DNA of 56,031 bases from Jaenimonas drosophilae (taxonomy: Eukaryota > Euglenozoa > Kinetoplastea > Trypanosomatida > Trypanosomatidae). Below the pieces are notes generated by a model that was not told the origin of the DNA, searched no databases, and saw only the letters and a program-made list of their open reading frames with translations. Made by a program: the position numbers and the translations under genes. Shown here piece after piece: positions 47,101 to 55,155 of this stretch. Position 1 is the stretch's first letter. Every line of letters begins with the position of its first letter. The DNA lies in contig JASAON010001560.1 of NCBI GenBank assembly GCA_030849065.1, positions 1-56,031 of the forward strand. The letters are read 5' to 3'.

Positions 47101-50100
47101 TCTCTGCACGTCCCCAGCGTCAAGGGTTCTGCGTCGCGAACACCTACAGCGACGGCTATGGCAACGGTCCGTGTGTCTTGTTGTGGTATATGGGTGCTGC
47201 CGGTCCGAAGTGGTAGAATTGGACTCCACATGTACGTGCCTTCGGTCTCCGGCACGTTTCCATTCCAGAGAGGTTGGAGCCTGATAGACATCAATGTGCC
47301 GTTGGGAAATGGTTGTTACGGTGGTGTAGGAAGTGGCGGTGACTTCAGAACGGACCTCATCCTCTTCAGCAGCAGGAGGTGGAACGACTGACTCCCACCA
47401 CGCCACCTCGGCTGGTGTGAAAACCTTCGAGGTGCTTGCCAGCTTCTCTGGCAGAGAGGTTGGCGGTTGCTGGCAATCAACACGAGCAGCGGGATCCACA
47501 ACTGTTTCAGCCTTGGGAGGTAGTGTTGCAATAGTTGCTGCCAATACCTCACCGGATGAAGTCAACTCGAGATGTCCAATGTCTGGCTTTACCACCAACG
47601 CAGGAGCTGCAGTGACTGGCAGACTATGAAGAACGCTAGTTGGGGCAGACTCTCTCCTAGGGGTGTTTGAGGATGACATCATCTTTACCTCGGGCTCACT
47701 AGGCGGCAGAGGTCCTACGCGCCGGATATCGGAGGGAGAGTCGCTCTGGGCAATCATGGCGTGTGTCCGGACAGGTGGTTTGACCAAGCAAACATGTTCA
47801 AAGAGGGGACGGCTAAGCTCTGGTGATGTGCAGGCTGACTCTGTAACTGTCAGCAGCGTCTCCCTCGCACTCTCCTCAGTCAGACGCTCGCAAAAGAGCG
47901 ACACTGCTTCATGCAGCATTGGAGAGATCATCTCAACCGCCGTCAGATTGGAGGTCCAGTCCTCACAGTACTCGCGACCCTCCAACACATGCGGATGCAC
48001 CCACGCTGGCATTCCATCGTCAATCGTATTGGAAAACACAAAGCGCACAGCATTGCGGTTTTGCACTCCACCAGCACCGCTCCCACTCGGCGTCTGCGCT
48101 GTCATCACATGCACAATTTCCTCTGCCTGTAGAGAGCACTGTTGAACCACGGCAGCGCTAGCTACACGCTGGGCATCAGATACCTGGTAGGTGCTGGCTT
48201 CATTCAGTTCACTAACAACCTGTCGCATATCCTGGTTGAGAGAATCCAGTCGAGCTCCACCCACTTGCGAGAGGCGAAGAATTTGCATAAAGTAGGGCGA
48301 CCAATCGGGGTGCTGATGGCACAGATCAACCGCACAGAACAACATCCGCAGGATCTTCATCTGCATCCACTCAGCCGGCAGCGCGCTCCCATTCAAGGCG
48401 TACATGATACGGAGAAGTCGCATGCTACCTTCCACCGTGGGGTGAAGCTCCAATGTCCCATCAGCGTTTATACTCCCTAGTGGTCCTCCAGTTGGAGGGA
48501 ACTGCTCACTCGTTCGAACGGCATCATCAAGACTCTCTTCCAGTAGACGCGTGTACCACGCAAGCATGATAAGGCGAAAGCACATGATCACCGTCTTCGA
48601 AGCAGCCGTGCCTTTGAACTGGCTGGATGACCCTGCCGCAGCTGCAAGGTCTCGCGAGAGTTGGATGGTATCCAGGAAGCAGGATGAGATGTCCTCCAGC
48701 TTGTATGCGGTAAGGACGTGCATTTGGGCCAGTACCACCATTGCTTTCGTGAGCACCTCACTCAGGCGCTGTCGGCACTCGTGAATGTTGTGTGTAACGG
48801 CGGTAGATGGTCGCTGGCTACCACGGAACACCAATGACTGAGCCACGGCAGCAGCGTAGTTATTCTGGGCTGAAACCACACGTTCCGTCGCATGCATGAG
48901 TAGGGACACCGTACACAACAGACTGGATTCTGCCCCAAAGGCGGTAGCGACCAGGCGGTATACCTCATAGTTGAGCTCTCGCCCACCGGTTGACACGACG
49001 TATGCCATTCGCGTCATTAGGTTGTGCGACTGGTCCAGCAGCAGAGTGCGGCTCATTTCCTGTCCCAATGGATTGCTCATCATGCGGGTTGCACACTCAA
49101 TAAATGCCTTCTCCTCAGTGTAGTCGGGCCTCTGTGCAGCAGCAATCACCGTGATGAGTGGGGTAACCAGCTGAAGGTAGGCGTAGAGACAGTGATTGCG
49201 TCGCGTAACGCTGAGTGCCGTGAGGGCTATATCAATGCTACGAGCCTCGTCGGCATCACTCACGATGCACAGTAGGTCAGTCGCGAGAGTCAGCGCACAC
49301 TCAAACTCGTGCTGAGAGCTAAAAGTACGGGGCTCCATGTAGACAGACACGTCACTGTCAAGTGTTGCGCTACACCGAAGTTCCCCACGCTCTCCCCCAA
49401 CGTACAGAGGCACATCGAAGCAGCTAGCAAGGAGGACTGTGCCGGCAGCATGAACGCACGCACCTAATCCGTTGTTTGGACGCACTACACATGCTCCATT
49501 TGAGAGCATTGACACGTCAACCATGCGCCGCGCCACCTCCTCCACCAGCAGTAGCAGGGGCTCCTGGCTAGCACACCCATCAAGCAGGAACTGCGCCTCT
49601 GTGCGGAGATCCTTGATGGGCTGCGTAAGCAGCGTCTTCATCTCATCCGAGATGACCGCACGAAGGCCATCAAAGACCAACTCCGTACCCTCCTCGGTGG
49701 CAAATTTGGACCTGCGGTATGTATTCGCCAGCTTCAAGAAGAACTGATCCGTGTAAACGATGGCGTTGCTGGCGCTACGTTTCGCGATCACGCGCTGAAG
49801 AATACTCGTCAGGGACCACAAATAGTTCCACTCCGCTTCCGTGCGGGGGGTTACAATGTGTAGGAGATAATCGTACAGCTTCTGCATGAGGAAGATTTCC
49901 TGCTCCGACGAACCCACAAACTGCAGAGCAGGGATGATGGTGCGAAATACCTCATCAGGAAGCTCTGCCAGGTGCATCGAGTCTGCCATGGAATCGATTT
50001 TGCTAAGGCACTCGCTCAATCTCACTGCTCCATCCGGACGAGTGGTGTCAGGAACGGTGGAAACACGCGTTGTGGCCGCTGCCTCTGGAAGCGCACCAAA

Positions 50101-51540
50101 CAGCTTCGCCTCATCCACTCGAAAAAATGCAGCAACTTTGCCATTGCAGGTCATGCACTCGCTCTCCCGAAGCGCGAGCAGACGAGTAAAGCTGATCGAT
50201 CCGCTGTCTTCACCCGCCGCTTTGGACTTGTTGGTTTTTGCTGGAACCTGAAAATTAAGCAAATTTCCATCCTCCGATGAATTGATGACGCCATTGTTAT
50301 TTTGGACATTCACATCCACCATGGCACCAAAGACCTCACATGCGTAGATCTTCAAGTCCTGGGCCAGAACCAGGCTAATTCGTGTTCCTGTTGGACGCTC
50401 AGGGCAGATGACTGGAAGGGTAGCGATTGAAACAGGCTCGATACATCGGCTTAGCACATTACACGTTGCCTGAAGTTCGGAGCCGCCAACAGCATAGGTG
50501 AGATGAACGATACAGGAGAAGGTCTGGCACGGCACCACGATGGTGAAGAGAGGAGTGTCACGATCTACTTCCAAAAAGCATTGATACGGGTAAAAGCGAT
50601 GCTCCTTCTCCGCCCCAAGGTGGAAACACTGACTCTGGAATGTGCGCTCAGTCACCGTCATCGTGTTGTTCGTGCGAAACAGTTTCTCTCGCAGCACAAC
50701 GCACTTCGCATCCACCGCAAAGGCTGTTGTGATGCCGTTATCCCAATCTGCGGCAACGCGGTCGAACACGGAAAGGGCAAGAGGAACACTCTGAGCCTCA
50801 ACAGCTAGGCGAGGGTTCACTGGCGCGCAGATTTCACAACGCATGAGCTTCACTTCTTTTCCCGTGGGCGAGATCCACAAGGTTGGCGAGATGCCGAATT
50901 GACCGTCAATCTTCCATTTTCTCCATGTGTTGGAGCTAAGGACAGCAGAGATGACGTACATGTCACCAGAAAGTGTAGATAACACTGCGGCGAGCACGTC
51001 ACCATCACTCGTACGCCGCAACTCCGCCGAGCGCACGCTAAAAAAAGGCAGGTACTTGGATCGCTTCTGTTTCTTTTCTGCTGCTGGGTAGACATTATCT
51101 AGCAGCACCGCTAGCTCTTCAGTGAATACTGTTGGCTTCGCAGCAAGATGCTTGGGCTTCTCCAGGCAGTGCTCTACCAGGGCAAAGCCAATCCCTTTGT
51201 TCTTATTGAAGGAAAAGAAGATGCCTGAGTGGGTTCCATTACTCGTGGCATATAGAACATGGGACATGACGCTATTACTGGCGTTCTTCTTGAAAGCCTC
51301 GCATCCATTGGCCAGGCTCCACACGTAGAGCTGTTGGCTATCCGCAAGTACCTCAATGTGCGTCGGCGAAGCACTTGTCAGAGGAGCTGGAGATTGGGTG
51401 GCTGCTGCAGCTGGGGAGGCCTTAGTGGTTGTCTCAGTTGGTGGAGGTGGCGGTGGTGCAAGAGGTGCAACAACGTTAAAGAAGCCTTTCCCACGGTGCC
51501 AGTGTGTCCGCTCCACACAGGTAAGACGGATTTGGTTCAT
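44161..51540 (-). CDS. Unknown giant protein, 2459 residues
   Basis: I do not recognise this protein. Residues 60-530 are rich in beta-like segments, possibly a propeller (TLSGDMYVISAVLSS, GTRISLVLAQDLKIYACEVF). Residues 550-1250 are mostly helical and leucine-rich (LPDEVFRTIIPALQFVGSSE, EWNYLWSLTSILQRVI, MKILRMLFCAVDLCHQHPDW), resembling an alpha-solenoid. From about 1450 the sequence turns Arg/His-rich, then Pro/Ala/Ser-rich and disordered. It contains three spaced copies of a (Y/F)(A/S)QVPR motif near residues 1711, 1749 and 1785. Two coiled-coil segments follow (about 1935-1995 and 2095-2160). A propeller plus solenoid order recalls nucleoporins and coat proteins, but this is shape only. 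ATG 51538-51540 follows acceptor-like TTTGTAG. The frame is unbroken for 7.4 kb. Confidence 0.82.
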   Translation of the reverse strand: MNQIRLTCVERTHWHRGKGFFNVVAPLAPPPPPPTETTTKASPAAAATQSPAPLTSASPTHIEVLADSQQLYVWSLANGCEAFKKNASNSVMSHVLYATSNGTHSGIFFSFNKNKGIGFALVEHCLEKPKHLAAKPTVFTEELAVLLDNVYPAAEKKQKRSKYLPFFSVRSAELRRTSDGDVLAAVLSTLSGDMYVISAVLSSNTWRKWKIDGQFGISPTLWISPTGKEVKLMRCEICAPVNPRLAVEAQSVPLALSVFDRVAADWDNGITTAFAVDAKCVVLREKLFRTNNTMTVTERTFQSQCFHLGAEKEHRFYPYQCFLEVDRDTPLFTIVVPCQTFSCIVHLTYAVGGSELQATCNVLSRCIEPVSIATLPVICPERPTGTRISLVLAQDLKIYACEVFGAMVDVNVQNNNGVINSSEDGNLLNFQVPAKTNKSKAAGEDSGSISFTRLLALRESECMTCNGKVAAFFRVDEAKLFGALPEAAATTRVSTVPDTTRPDGAVRLSECLSKIDSMADSMHLAELPDEVFRTIIPALQFVGSSEQEIFLMQKLYDYLLHIVTPRTEAEWNYLWSLTSILQRVIAKRSASNAIVYTDQFFLKLANTYRRSKFATEEGTELVFDGLRAVISDEMKTLLTQPIKDLRTEAQFLLDGCASQEPLLLLVEEVARRMVDVSMLSNGACVVRPNNGLGACVHAAGTVLLASCFDVPLYVGGERGELRCSATLDSDVSVYMEPRTFSSQHEFECALTLATDLLCIVSDADEARSIDIALTALSVTRRNHCLYAYLQLVTPLITVIAAAQRPDYTEEKAFIECATRMMSNPLGQEMSRTLLLDQSHNLMTRMAYVVSTGGRELNYEVYRLVATAFGAESSLLCTVSLLMHATERVVSAQNNYAAAVAQSLVFRGSQRPSTAVTHNIHECRQRLSEVLTKAMVVLAQMHVLTAYKLEDISSCFLDTIQLSRDLAAAAGSSSQFKGTAASKTVIMCFRLIMLAWYTRLLEESLDDAVRTSEQFPPTGGPLGSINADGTLELHPTVEGSMRLLRIMYALNGSALPAEWMQMKILRMLFCAVDLCHQHPDWSPYFMQILRLSQVGGARLDSLNQDMRQVVSELNEASTYQVSDAQRVASAAVVQQCSLQAEEIVHVMTAQTPSGSGAGGVQNRNAVRFVFSNTIDDGMPAWVHPHVLEGREYCEDWTSNLTAVEMISPMLHEAVSLFCERLTEESARETLLTVTESACTSPELSRPLFEHVCLVKPPVRTHAMIAQSDSPSDIRRVGPLPPSEPEVKMMSSSNTPRRESAPTSVLHSLPVTAAPALVVKPDIGHLELTSSGEVLAATIATLPPKAETVVDPAARVDCQQPPTSLPEKLASTSKVFTPAEVAWWESVVPPPAAEEDEVRSEVTATSYTTVTTISQRHIDVYQAPTSLEWKRAGDRRHVHVESNSTTSDRQHPYTTTRHTDRCHSRRCRCSRRRTLDAGDVQRQKSKPPMRSSSTAVGMDGGWRTSSGSRNAEARRKADEPLQLLHFHHTMLSPPAAPTGISAAQQPPPQPSSWRRCGSAPASHRASNDAGLEVPLLQLQGQAASKPKVRLYLPAQTSAGMEIPGLPPSPPLGIPSGSLQPPPLPSSSVFSAPPALLRLPTGTVNTPPRAEHSPPMEAPMTMPAPSTLPSPLEAQMPASQVNLLYPSAVPVHPARTEPAPLPTASGSLPTAAYSQVPRPHETGELSMAHYTNSTIPPPSVRVPIAMPVASPFAQVPRAQEHAGQPYVVPPPVAPVAPWPAAPLAAPSPYAQVPRSEPVTTTPIPSSGPLAQPSASFAPPLTAAPSVTALPSPAAVPSATLSPMNLPLHNSLLNPCEAADFHRYIDELRRGAVPGGSSPSPAVMPSLSVPLRPEATSIAPSVAAAEVPVVGSRQPPSHAGQDEFMYRVETLLQQQSAENANFYRGVREFLHATPARSSGGLSATEQSQLLRTSLKQQSQVADLNHQLLDMQLRQARVEGTQGPTLPSTLDTSVKPLEGLGGDVLRYCSSIVPPHPVEKPLPPSLLATTTTIGGTGPMPAATPLPIPESMGQGTQTQVLTTHDAGVSPRPLDPPAALPSSTASMGMEATMKELVQLNAQIQGVHSSTEAMERALTETQHALGHYRRLGAMEASAAEGEALRTAIRFQTEAAERRLGELLPSTHLPPKIVEPAVPAYPSNVTPLPSGVVTSSSAKAGNATLYSAGTQVPVTSPRIFTDQHSSKCPSSSGEAAATAHNSTTMPPPPPPMADRAQHRRSFMGHSVDAISSNSAPSMAAASPAAASAYWQKDSDALKPLAEVPEPNALPESPVIQPAKECQRVVPPAPAVSLLQVYRSAAHTSAPPHDLIEVKTRQAERRPAARRTATTPNRYSMYRSSPPRNPVSKLSTATRSVAPRPQSSHASTSRTHSKAVPSSSILGNAFVSRQTTRRMQSVTECMAMLEQELR

Positions 51541-51905
51541 GAGTGAATTGGGAAAGGTATACTACAAACAGTTATTACCACGAGCACGGCGAACTCTATT
51601 GGGTGATGAAAACAAGTTCTATACAAGCTGCTGCAGTAAAGATAGACAACTAATGAACAGTACAGCTACGCTAACGGCGAGATGCTCGGAGTGTAGCAAA
51701 CTTAAGTGAAGAATTGATAACTGCCGCGACGGCTGAGCAGATCTCCAGGCCTATATAGTTAGTAACGATACATCGTAGACATTAGTGAACAAAAAGATAG
51801 GAGAAGAAAAGCAAGTTCGATGCATGTTAGCATGACATGCCAGCCTCCACTCGTGGAAGAGAACTGCAAGAATAAATGATGGTGAAAAGTCGCACTGCCC
51901 GCCCT
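51541..51905 (-). other. Intergenic spacer
   Basis: About 365 nt between the CCA-adding enzyme and the giant gene. The TTTGTAG acceptor lies 14-20 nt before the giant gene's ATG. No gene or RNA is visible. Confidence 0.45.
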
Positions 51906-53504
51906 TTACACCGCACGATCTCCTTGAAGCCATTGAACAACTGCCTCTCGGTCCATCTCCGGGTGCAAAACCAATTTTCGTCGAAGCGAAAGAAGAATGG
52001 CGCCAATGTCCTTGGCCTCCAAGCCAGGAATGACAGACTTCAGTTCATTCCCCTTCAAGGGAAGGGGCATTGAAAATGCTGTCAGCAGGAGCGGATGAGA
52101 TTTCAAAACAGACCAGCTCTGTGACCAATACTGCACAATGTCATGCTGCACATGCATCTCAAGACCGCCATCGCCGCAATGGTCACAAGCAGTCAACGCA
52201 ATATACAAAAGCACAACCACCTCGTACGCACGTTCGGGCACATGCTTGTCATTGAGAAACCCCAAAGCTTCAAAATGCTTGAGGATAGTTTGCGGAGACA
52301 TCCCCAAAGGAGATGTCAGCTCATCCAGAGAAAGATTTCCATCACAAAGCGCATTCACGCTATCTACCATACAACGGACCGCTTGGTACGTACTTAGAGG
52401 CAACTTCAAGCTGTTGACGCACACTGCGTATAGCCGATCAGCGCTCACAGATGGTGGAACACCAACCATAAATGGTATGAGCAGCGCAACTAGAACGATG
52501 GAGCTCTGCTCTTCTTCTTGCAGACTGAAAAACTGCGGATTAGTGAAAAGAGGCGTGATGACGCTGTTCAGCCCACGCAGAACCTTGAGTGCTTTGGAGC
52601 TGTCGGCCACTGTTCGAACCAAAGGAACAATAGAATCGATCTCAGCCGAGGTCTTCTTTTTTCCTGGGATTGTCTTCATGTGAACCTCAGCCAATAGGAC
52701 ATTTTGCAGGAGCTGCATGGAATACAACAAGTCTATACACTTGGAAGGTGCTGCACAACACAGCATCTTCACGAACTCCTTCCCAATGCGCTCCCGCGAA
52801 ACCTTCACCAACAAGGTCTCCAACAGTTCCTCTGTGACGCACGCAGGAATCGCATCGTCTAAGCGAAAGTTAAGTGCGCCAAGCTGTCCAATAAACCGGA
52901 CCCCCCGGAGAAGTCGCAACGGATCGTCATGGAAGGTCTCCGCTGGGTCAAGTGGGCAGCGGAGAATTCGGCTCTGAAGATCCTGAAGCCCACTCGTGTA
53001 GTCTTCAACTAGGTTTGTGTGAAGGTTATAAAATAGCGCATTTATTGTGAAGTCCCGTCGGAGGGCATCTTCTTTTGGTGTGGCAGGTCGAACTTGAGGG
53101 ATTCGCGATTCATCTGTGTAATCATCCGTACGAAGTGCGCAGAACTCAACGGGTAAATCACATACACACAGCGTGGAAGTTTCAATGTGCTTTGATAGTG
53201 CTGGGTTGACACGAATGACACTAACGGTGCGCTCCCTAGCTGCTGGTTGCTGCTCTGCCTGGTAGGCGGCGACTGCCCTGGCAAACTGCTCCCCAGAAAT
53301 TTGCGCATGCGGGGGCGATTCCAATGCGATGTCAATGTCATGGCATGGAACTCCAAGAAGAGCATCTCGTACCCAGCCACCTGCGACACGCAGTACAGCA
53401 TTCACCTCTTTTGCGGCATTTGCCGCGAGAAGACACTGAAAAATGTTCTGATGGAGCTGTGGGATGGCAGCTTCCAACCGAGCTACCCGAGGAGAGAGAG
53501 ACAT
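51906..53504 (-). CDS. CCA1: tRNA nucleotidyltransferase (CCA-adding enzyme), 532 residues
   Basis: This class II enzyme adds or repairs the 3' CCA of tRNAs in cytosol, nucleus and mitochondria. Motifs are plain: RVAGGWVRDALLG at residues 39-51, the catalytic DID at 56-58 (PCHDIDIALES), RRDFTINALFYN near 170, DDPLRLLRGVRFIGQLG near 218, and SRERIGKEF near 260, which orients the incoming base. The C-terminal half is helical and extends beyond the bacterial length, as in eukaryotic enzymes. The frame opens at a TTG (53579); the first ATG is 53502-53504 (MSLSPRVARL), and acceptor-like TTGTATAG lies upstream. No strong mitochondrial presequence is seen, so dual targeting would need an alternative start. 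Confidence 0.94.
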   Translation of the reverse strand: MSLSPRVARLEAAIPQLHQNIFQCLLAANAAKEVNAVLRVAGGWVRDALLGVPCHDIDIALESPPHAQISGEQFARAVAAYQAEQQPAARERTVSVIRVNPALSKHIETSTLCVCDLPVEFCALRTDDYTDESRIPQVRPATPKEDALRRDFTINALFYNLHTNLVEDYTSGLQDLQSRILRCPLDPAETFHDDPLRLLRGVRFIGQLGALNFRLDDAIPACVTEELLETLLVKVSRERIGKEFVKMLCCAAPSKCIDLLYSMQLLQNVLLAEVHMKTIPGKKKTSAEIDSIVPLVRTVADSSKALKVLRGLNSVITPLFTNPQFFSLQEEEQSSIVLVALLIPFMVGVPPSVSADRLYAVCVNSLKLPLSTYQAVRCMVDSVNALCDGNLSLDELTSPLGMSPQTILKHFEALGFLNDKHVPERAYEVVVLLYIALTACDHCGDGGLEMHVQHDIVQYWSQSWSVLKSHPLLLTAFSMPLPLKGNELKSVIPGLEAKDIGAILLSLRRKLVLHPEMDREAVVQWLQGDRAV

Positions 53505-53830
53505 AGGAGATCGTCTTGGCGTATCCGCGTTTAATGTGAACGGATGAAAAACTGTACCTATACAAGAAATCGAAGGCAATTAATCACAAAGTGGAGGAAA
53601 AGTTCAGCATTGTATGTAATGTGCTCTTGGTTGATGATGCCCCCAGGGTGTGCAAGTATTTTTGCGTAGGTCCAACCTCATAGTACGTTCACATGTCGTG
53701 CTGGCTGGCAGAGTGTAAAATTTACATTGTGGGTGCATCGCATCATCTCATCAACATCCATCTCAACATCAAAGACGGAGTTGTGCGTGTCATCCTACAC
53801 AGAAAGCTGAAGCAGCTCCGCACTGGTGCA
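53505..53830 (-). other. Intergenic spacer
   Basis: About 325 nt between the LRR gene and the CCA-adding enzyme gene. It contains acceptor candidates for the latter (TTGTATAG, then GTACAG) at about 53550-53565. No gene. Confidence 0.45.
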
Positions 53831-54442
53831 TCAGTGAATCCTTCGCGATGAACCAGGCTGAGCATCTACAGCGCGCGGAGATCCCTCGGGCTGGGGCTCT
53901 TCTAATGCCGCAGTTGCCTCTCGGTCCTGCCTATTCGCCTCAAGCAAATCGCGAAGCTTCACACGCCATTCGACATCAATCTTGGTATTCTCAATAGCCA
54001 AATCAACAATTCTCCGGTTGCCTCGTAGTAGCTTTTCCAAACTGACCGCTGCTCCCTCACTAATGTAGTTATCAGAGATGTCAATAAACTCCAAGCTGGG
54101 GTGCTTCATCGCAGATGACACAAGCGCCTGAATGCCTTTGTTACGAAGGCCGTTTTCAGCTAGGTAGAGCATCCGTAGCCCAGCCATTTTGTCGATGGCC
54201 GCAAGTAGGGGGAGAATTCCTTTGTCACCCAAGTAGTTCTGGTTGGCATTGAGTGTATCTAGAGGATACGGAACCCCCGCCTTATCGGGGAGCATCGACT
54301 GCACTCCACTATTAGGGTGAATGCCGTTCTCTACACACGATTTGAGGTATACGTCACGTAAGGAAGTTTGGCGATTACGTACGGCTGGGGCTCCTTTGGC
54401 TCGCTTTGAACTGGAGCGCGGGGGCTTCCGAGCAGTGCGCAT
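53831..54442 (-). CDS. Leucine-rich-repeat protein, 203 residues
   Basis: The middle of the protein carries LRRs of the ribonuclease-inhibitor type: LDTLNANQNYLGDKGILPLL, GLRMLYLAENGLRNKGIQAL, SLEFIDISDNYISEGAAVSL and RRIVDLAIENTKIDVEWRVK, at about residues 60-160. Each has the LxxLxLxxN pattern followed by a helical stretch. The N-terminus is very basic (RTARKPPRSSSKRAKGAPAV) and the C-terminus Glu/Pro-rich. There is no membrane span. Similar small LRR proteins in flagellates are often flagellar or cytoskeletal, but that is only a general tendency. The ATG at 54442 is the first in frame. Confidence 0.8.
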   Translation of the reverse strand: MRTARKPPRSSSKRAKGAPAVRNRQTSLRDVYLKSCVENGIHPNSGVQSMLPDKAGVPYPLDTLNANQNYLGDKGILPLLAAIDKMAGLRMLYLAENGLRNKGIQALVSSAMKHPSLEFIDISDNYISEGAAVSLEKLLRGNRRIVDLAIENTKIDVEWRVKLRDLLEANRQDREATAALEEPQPEGSPRAVDAQPGSSRRIH

Positions 54443-54894
54443 GTTAGTGACTTTTTTCTAATGAATTGATGGCTTTCCTAGTATGCAGCAAGGAGATGTT
54501 TCAACCTCCGCTGCACTGCACAGGCGATGTAGATGAAGAGGGAGAACGTGGATCAGAAGAACACAACTCAGTGAACTAGCTGAAGACAACACAGGAAGCA
54601 GTCCAGCACCATGGTAATCACAATATGGTTAGATTGAGCCCCACTGACAGTCCAACAGCTACCATCAGGAGAGTGACGGGTGTGTAAATTCACAGCCCTT
54701 CACGTTCTCGAATAGCACTACCACCATGTACCTACGACAACCACTGTATCCTACTAAAATGGACATCACAATAGACATCCGTGTCAGGCCGGCAGCTCCT
54801 GCAATCCTCTCATACAGTGAACTGTCTTCATAATCACCAGACGCATCATTCATTCTCCGGCTGCAGGCGGGCATGAAAACGACCTGAGATACTT
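54443..54894 (-). other. Spacer without supported gene
   Basis: About 450 nt. A minus-strand frame (54665-54922) is short, overlaps the next candidate and has mixed composition, so I do not call it. No RNA gene is visible by eye. Confidence 0.4.
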
Positions 54895-55155
54895 CTAAAA
54901 ATTCCACCAGCGAACTGGGCAAGTTGACTTCCCCATTTTTCCTTCAGCGGTAACGCACGTGTGGACGCGTCGCTGGCCAGACACAAAGCTGTACATTGCT
55001 AGTACACAGCCTACACCGCAGAACCCAGCCAGAGCAAAGACGTGGTCCACTGCATGCTTTTGTGTTCGCGTGCCGCGAGCAAAAGTGTTCTCCTCATGGC
55101 CTAGTGGCTCCTTGATGAGCTGATGGCCTAAACGAGCAAAGCTGCGACGATACAT
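54895..55155 (-). CDS. Possible small single-span mitochondrial protein, 86 residues
   Basis: The frame starts at an ATG and gives a basic N-terminus (MYRRSFARLGHQLI), then one hydrophobic span (VFALAGFCGVGCVLAMYSFV) and a short basic tail. This is the form of small inner-membrane subunits of respiratory complexes or ATP synthase. A pyrimidine-rich TTTATTCTCA lies just before the ATG, after an AG. Evidence is composition and position only; no family is recognised and the frame could be chance. Confidence 0.35.
   Translation of the reverse strand: MYRRSFARLGHQLIKEPLGHEENTFARGTRTQKHAVDHVFALAGFCGVGCVLAMYSFVSGQRRVHTCVTAEGKMGKSTCPVRWWNF

Noticed and set aside
54665..54922. Minus-strand frame of 85 residues
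   Set aside because: Overlaps the 86-residue candidate, mixed composition, no supporting signal.
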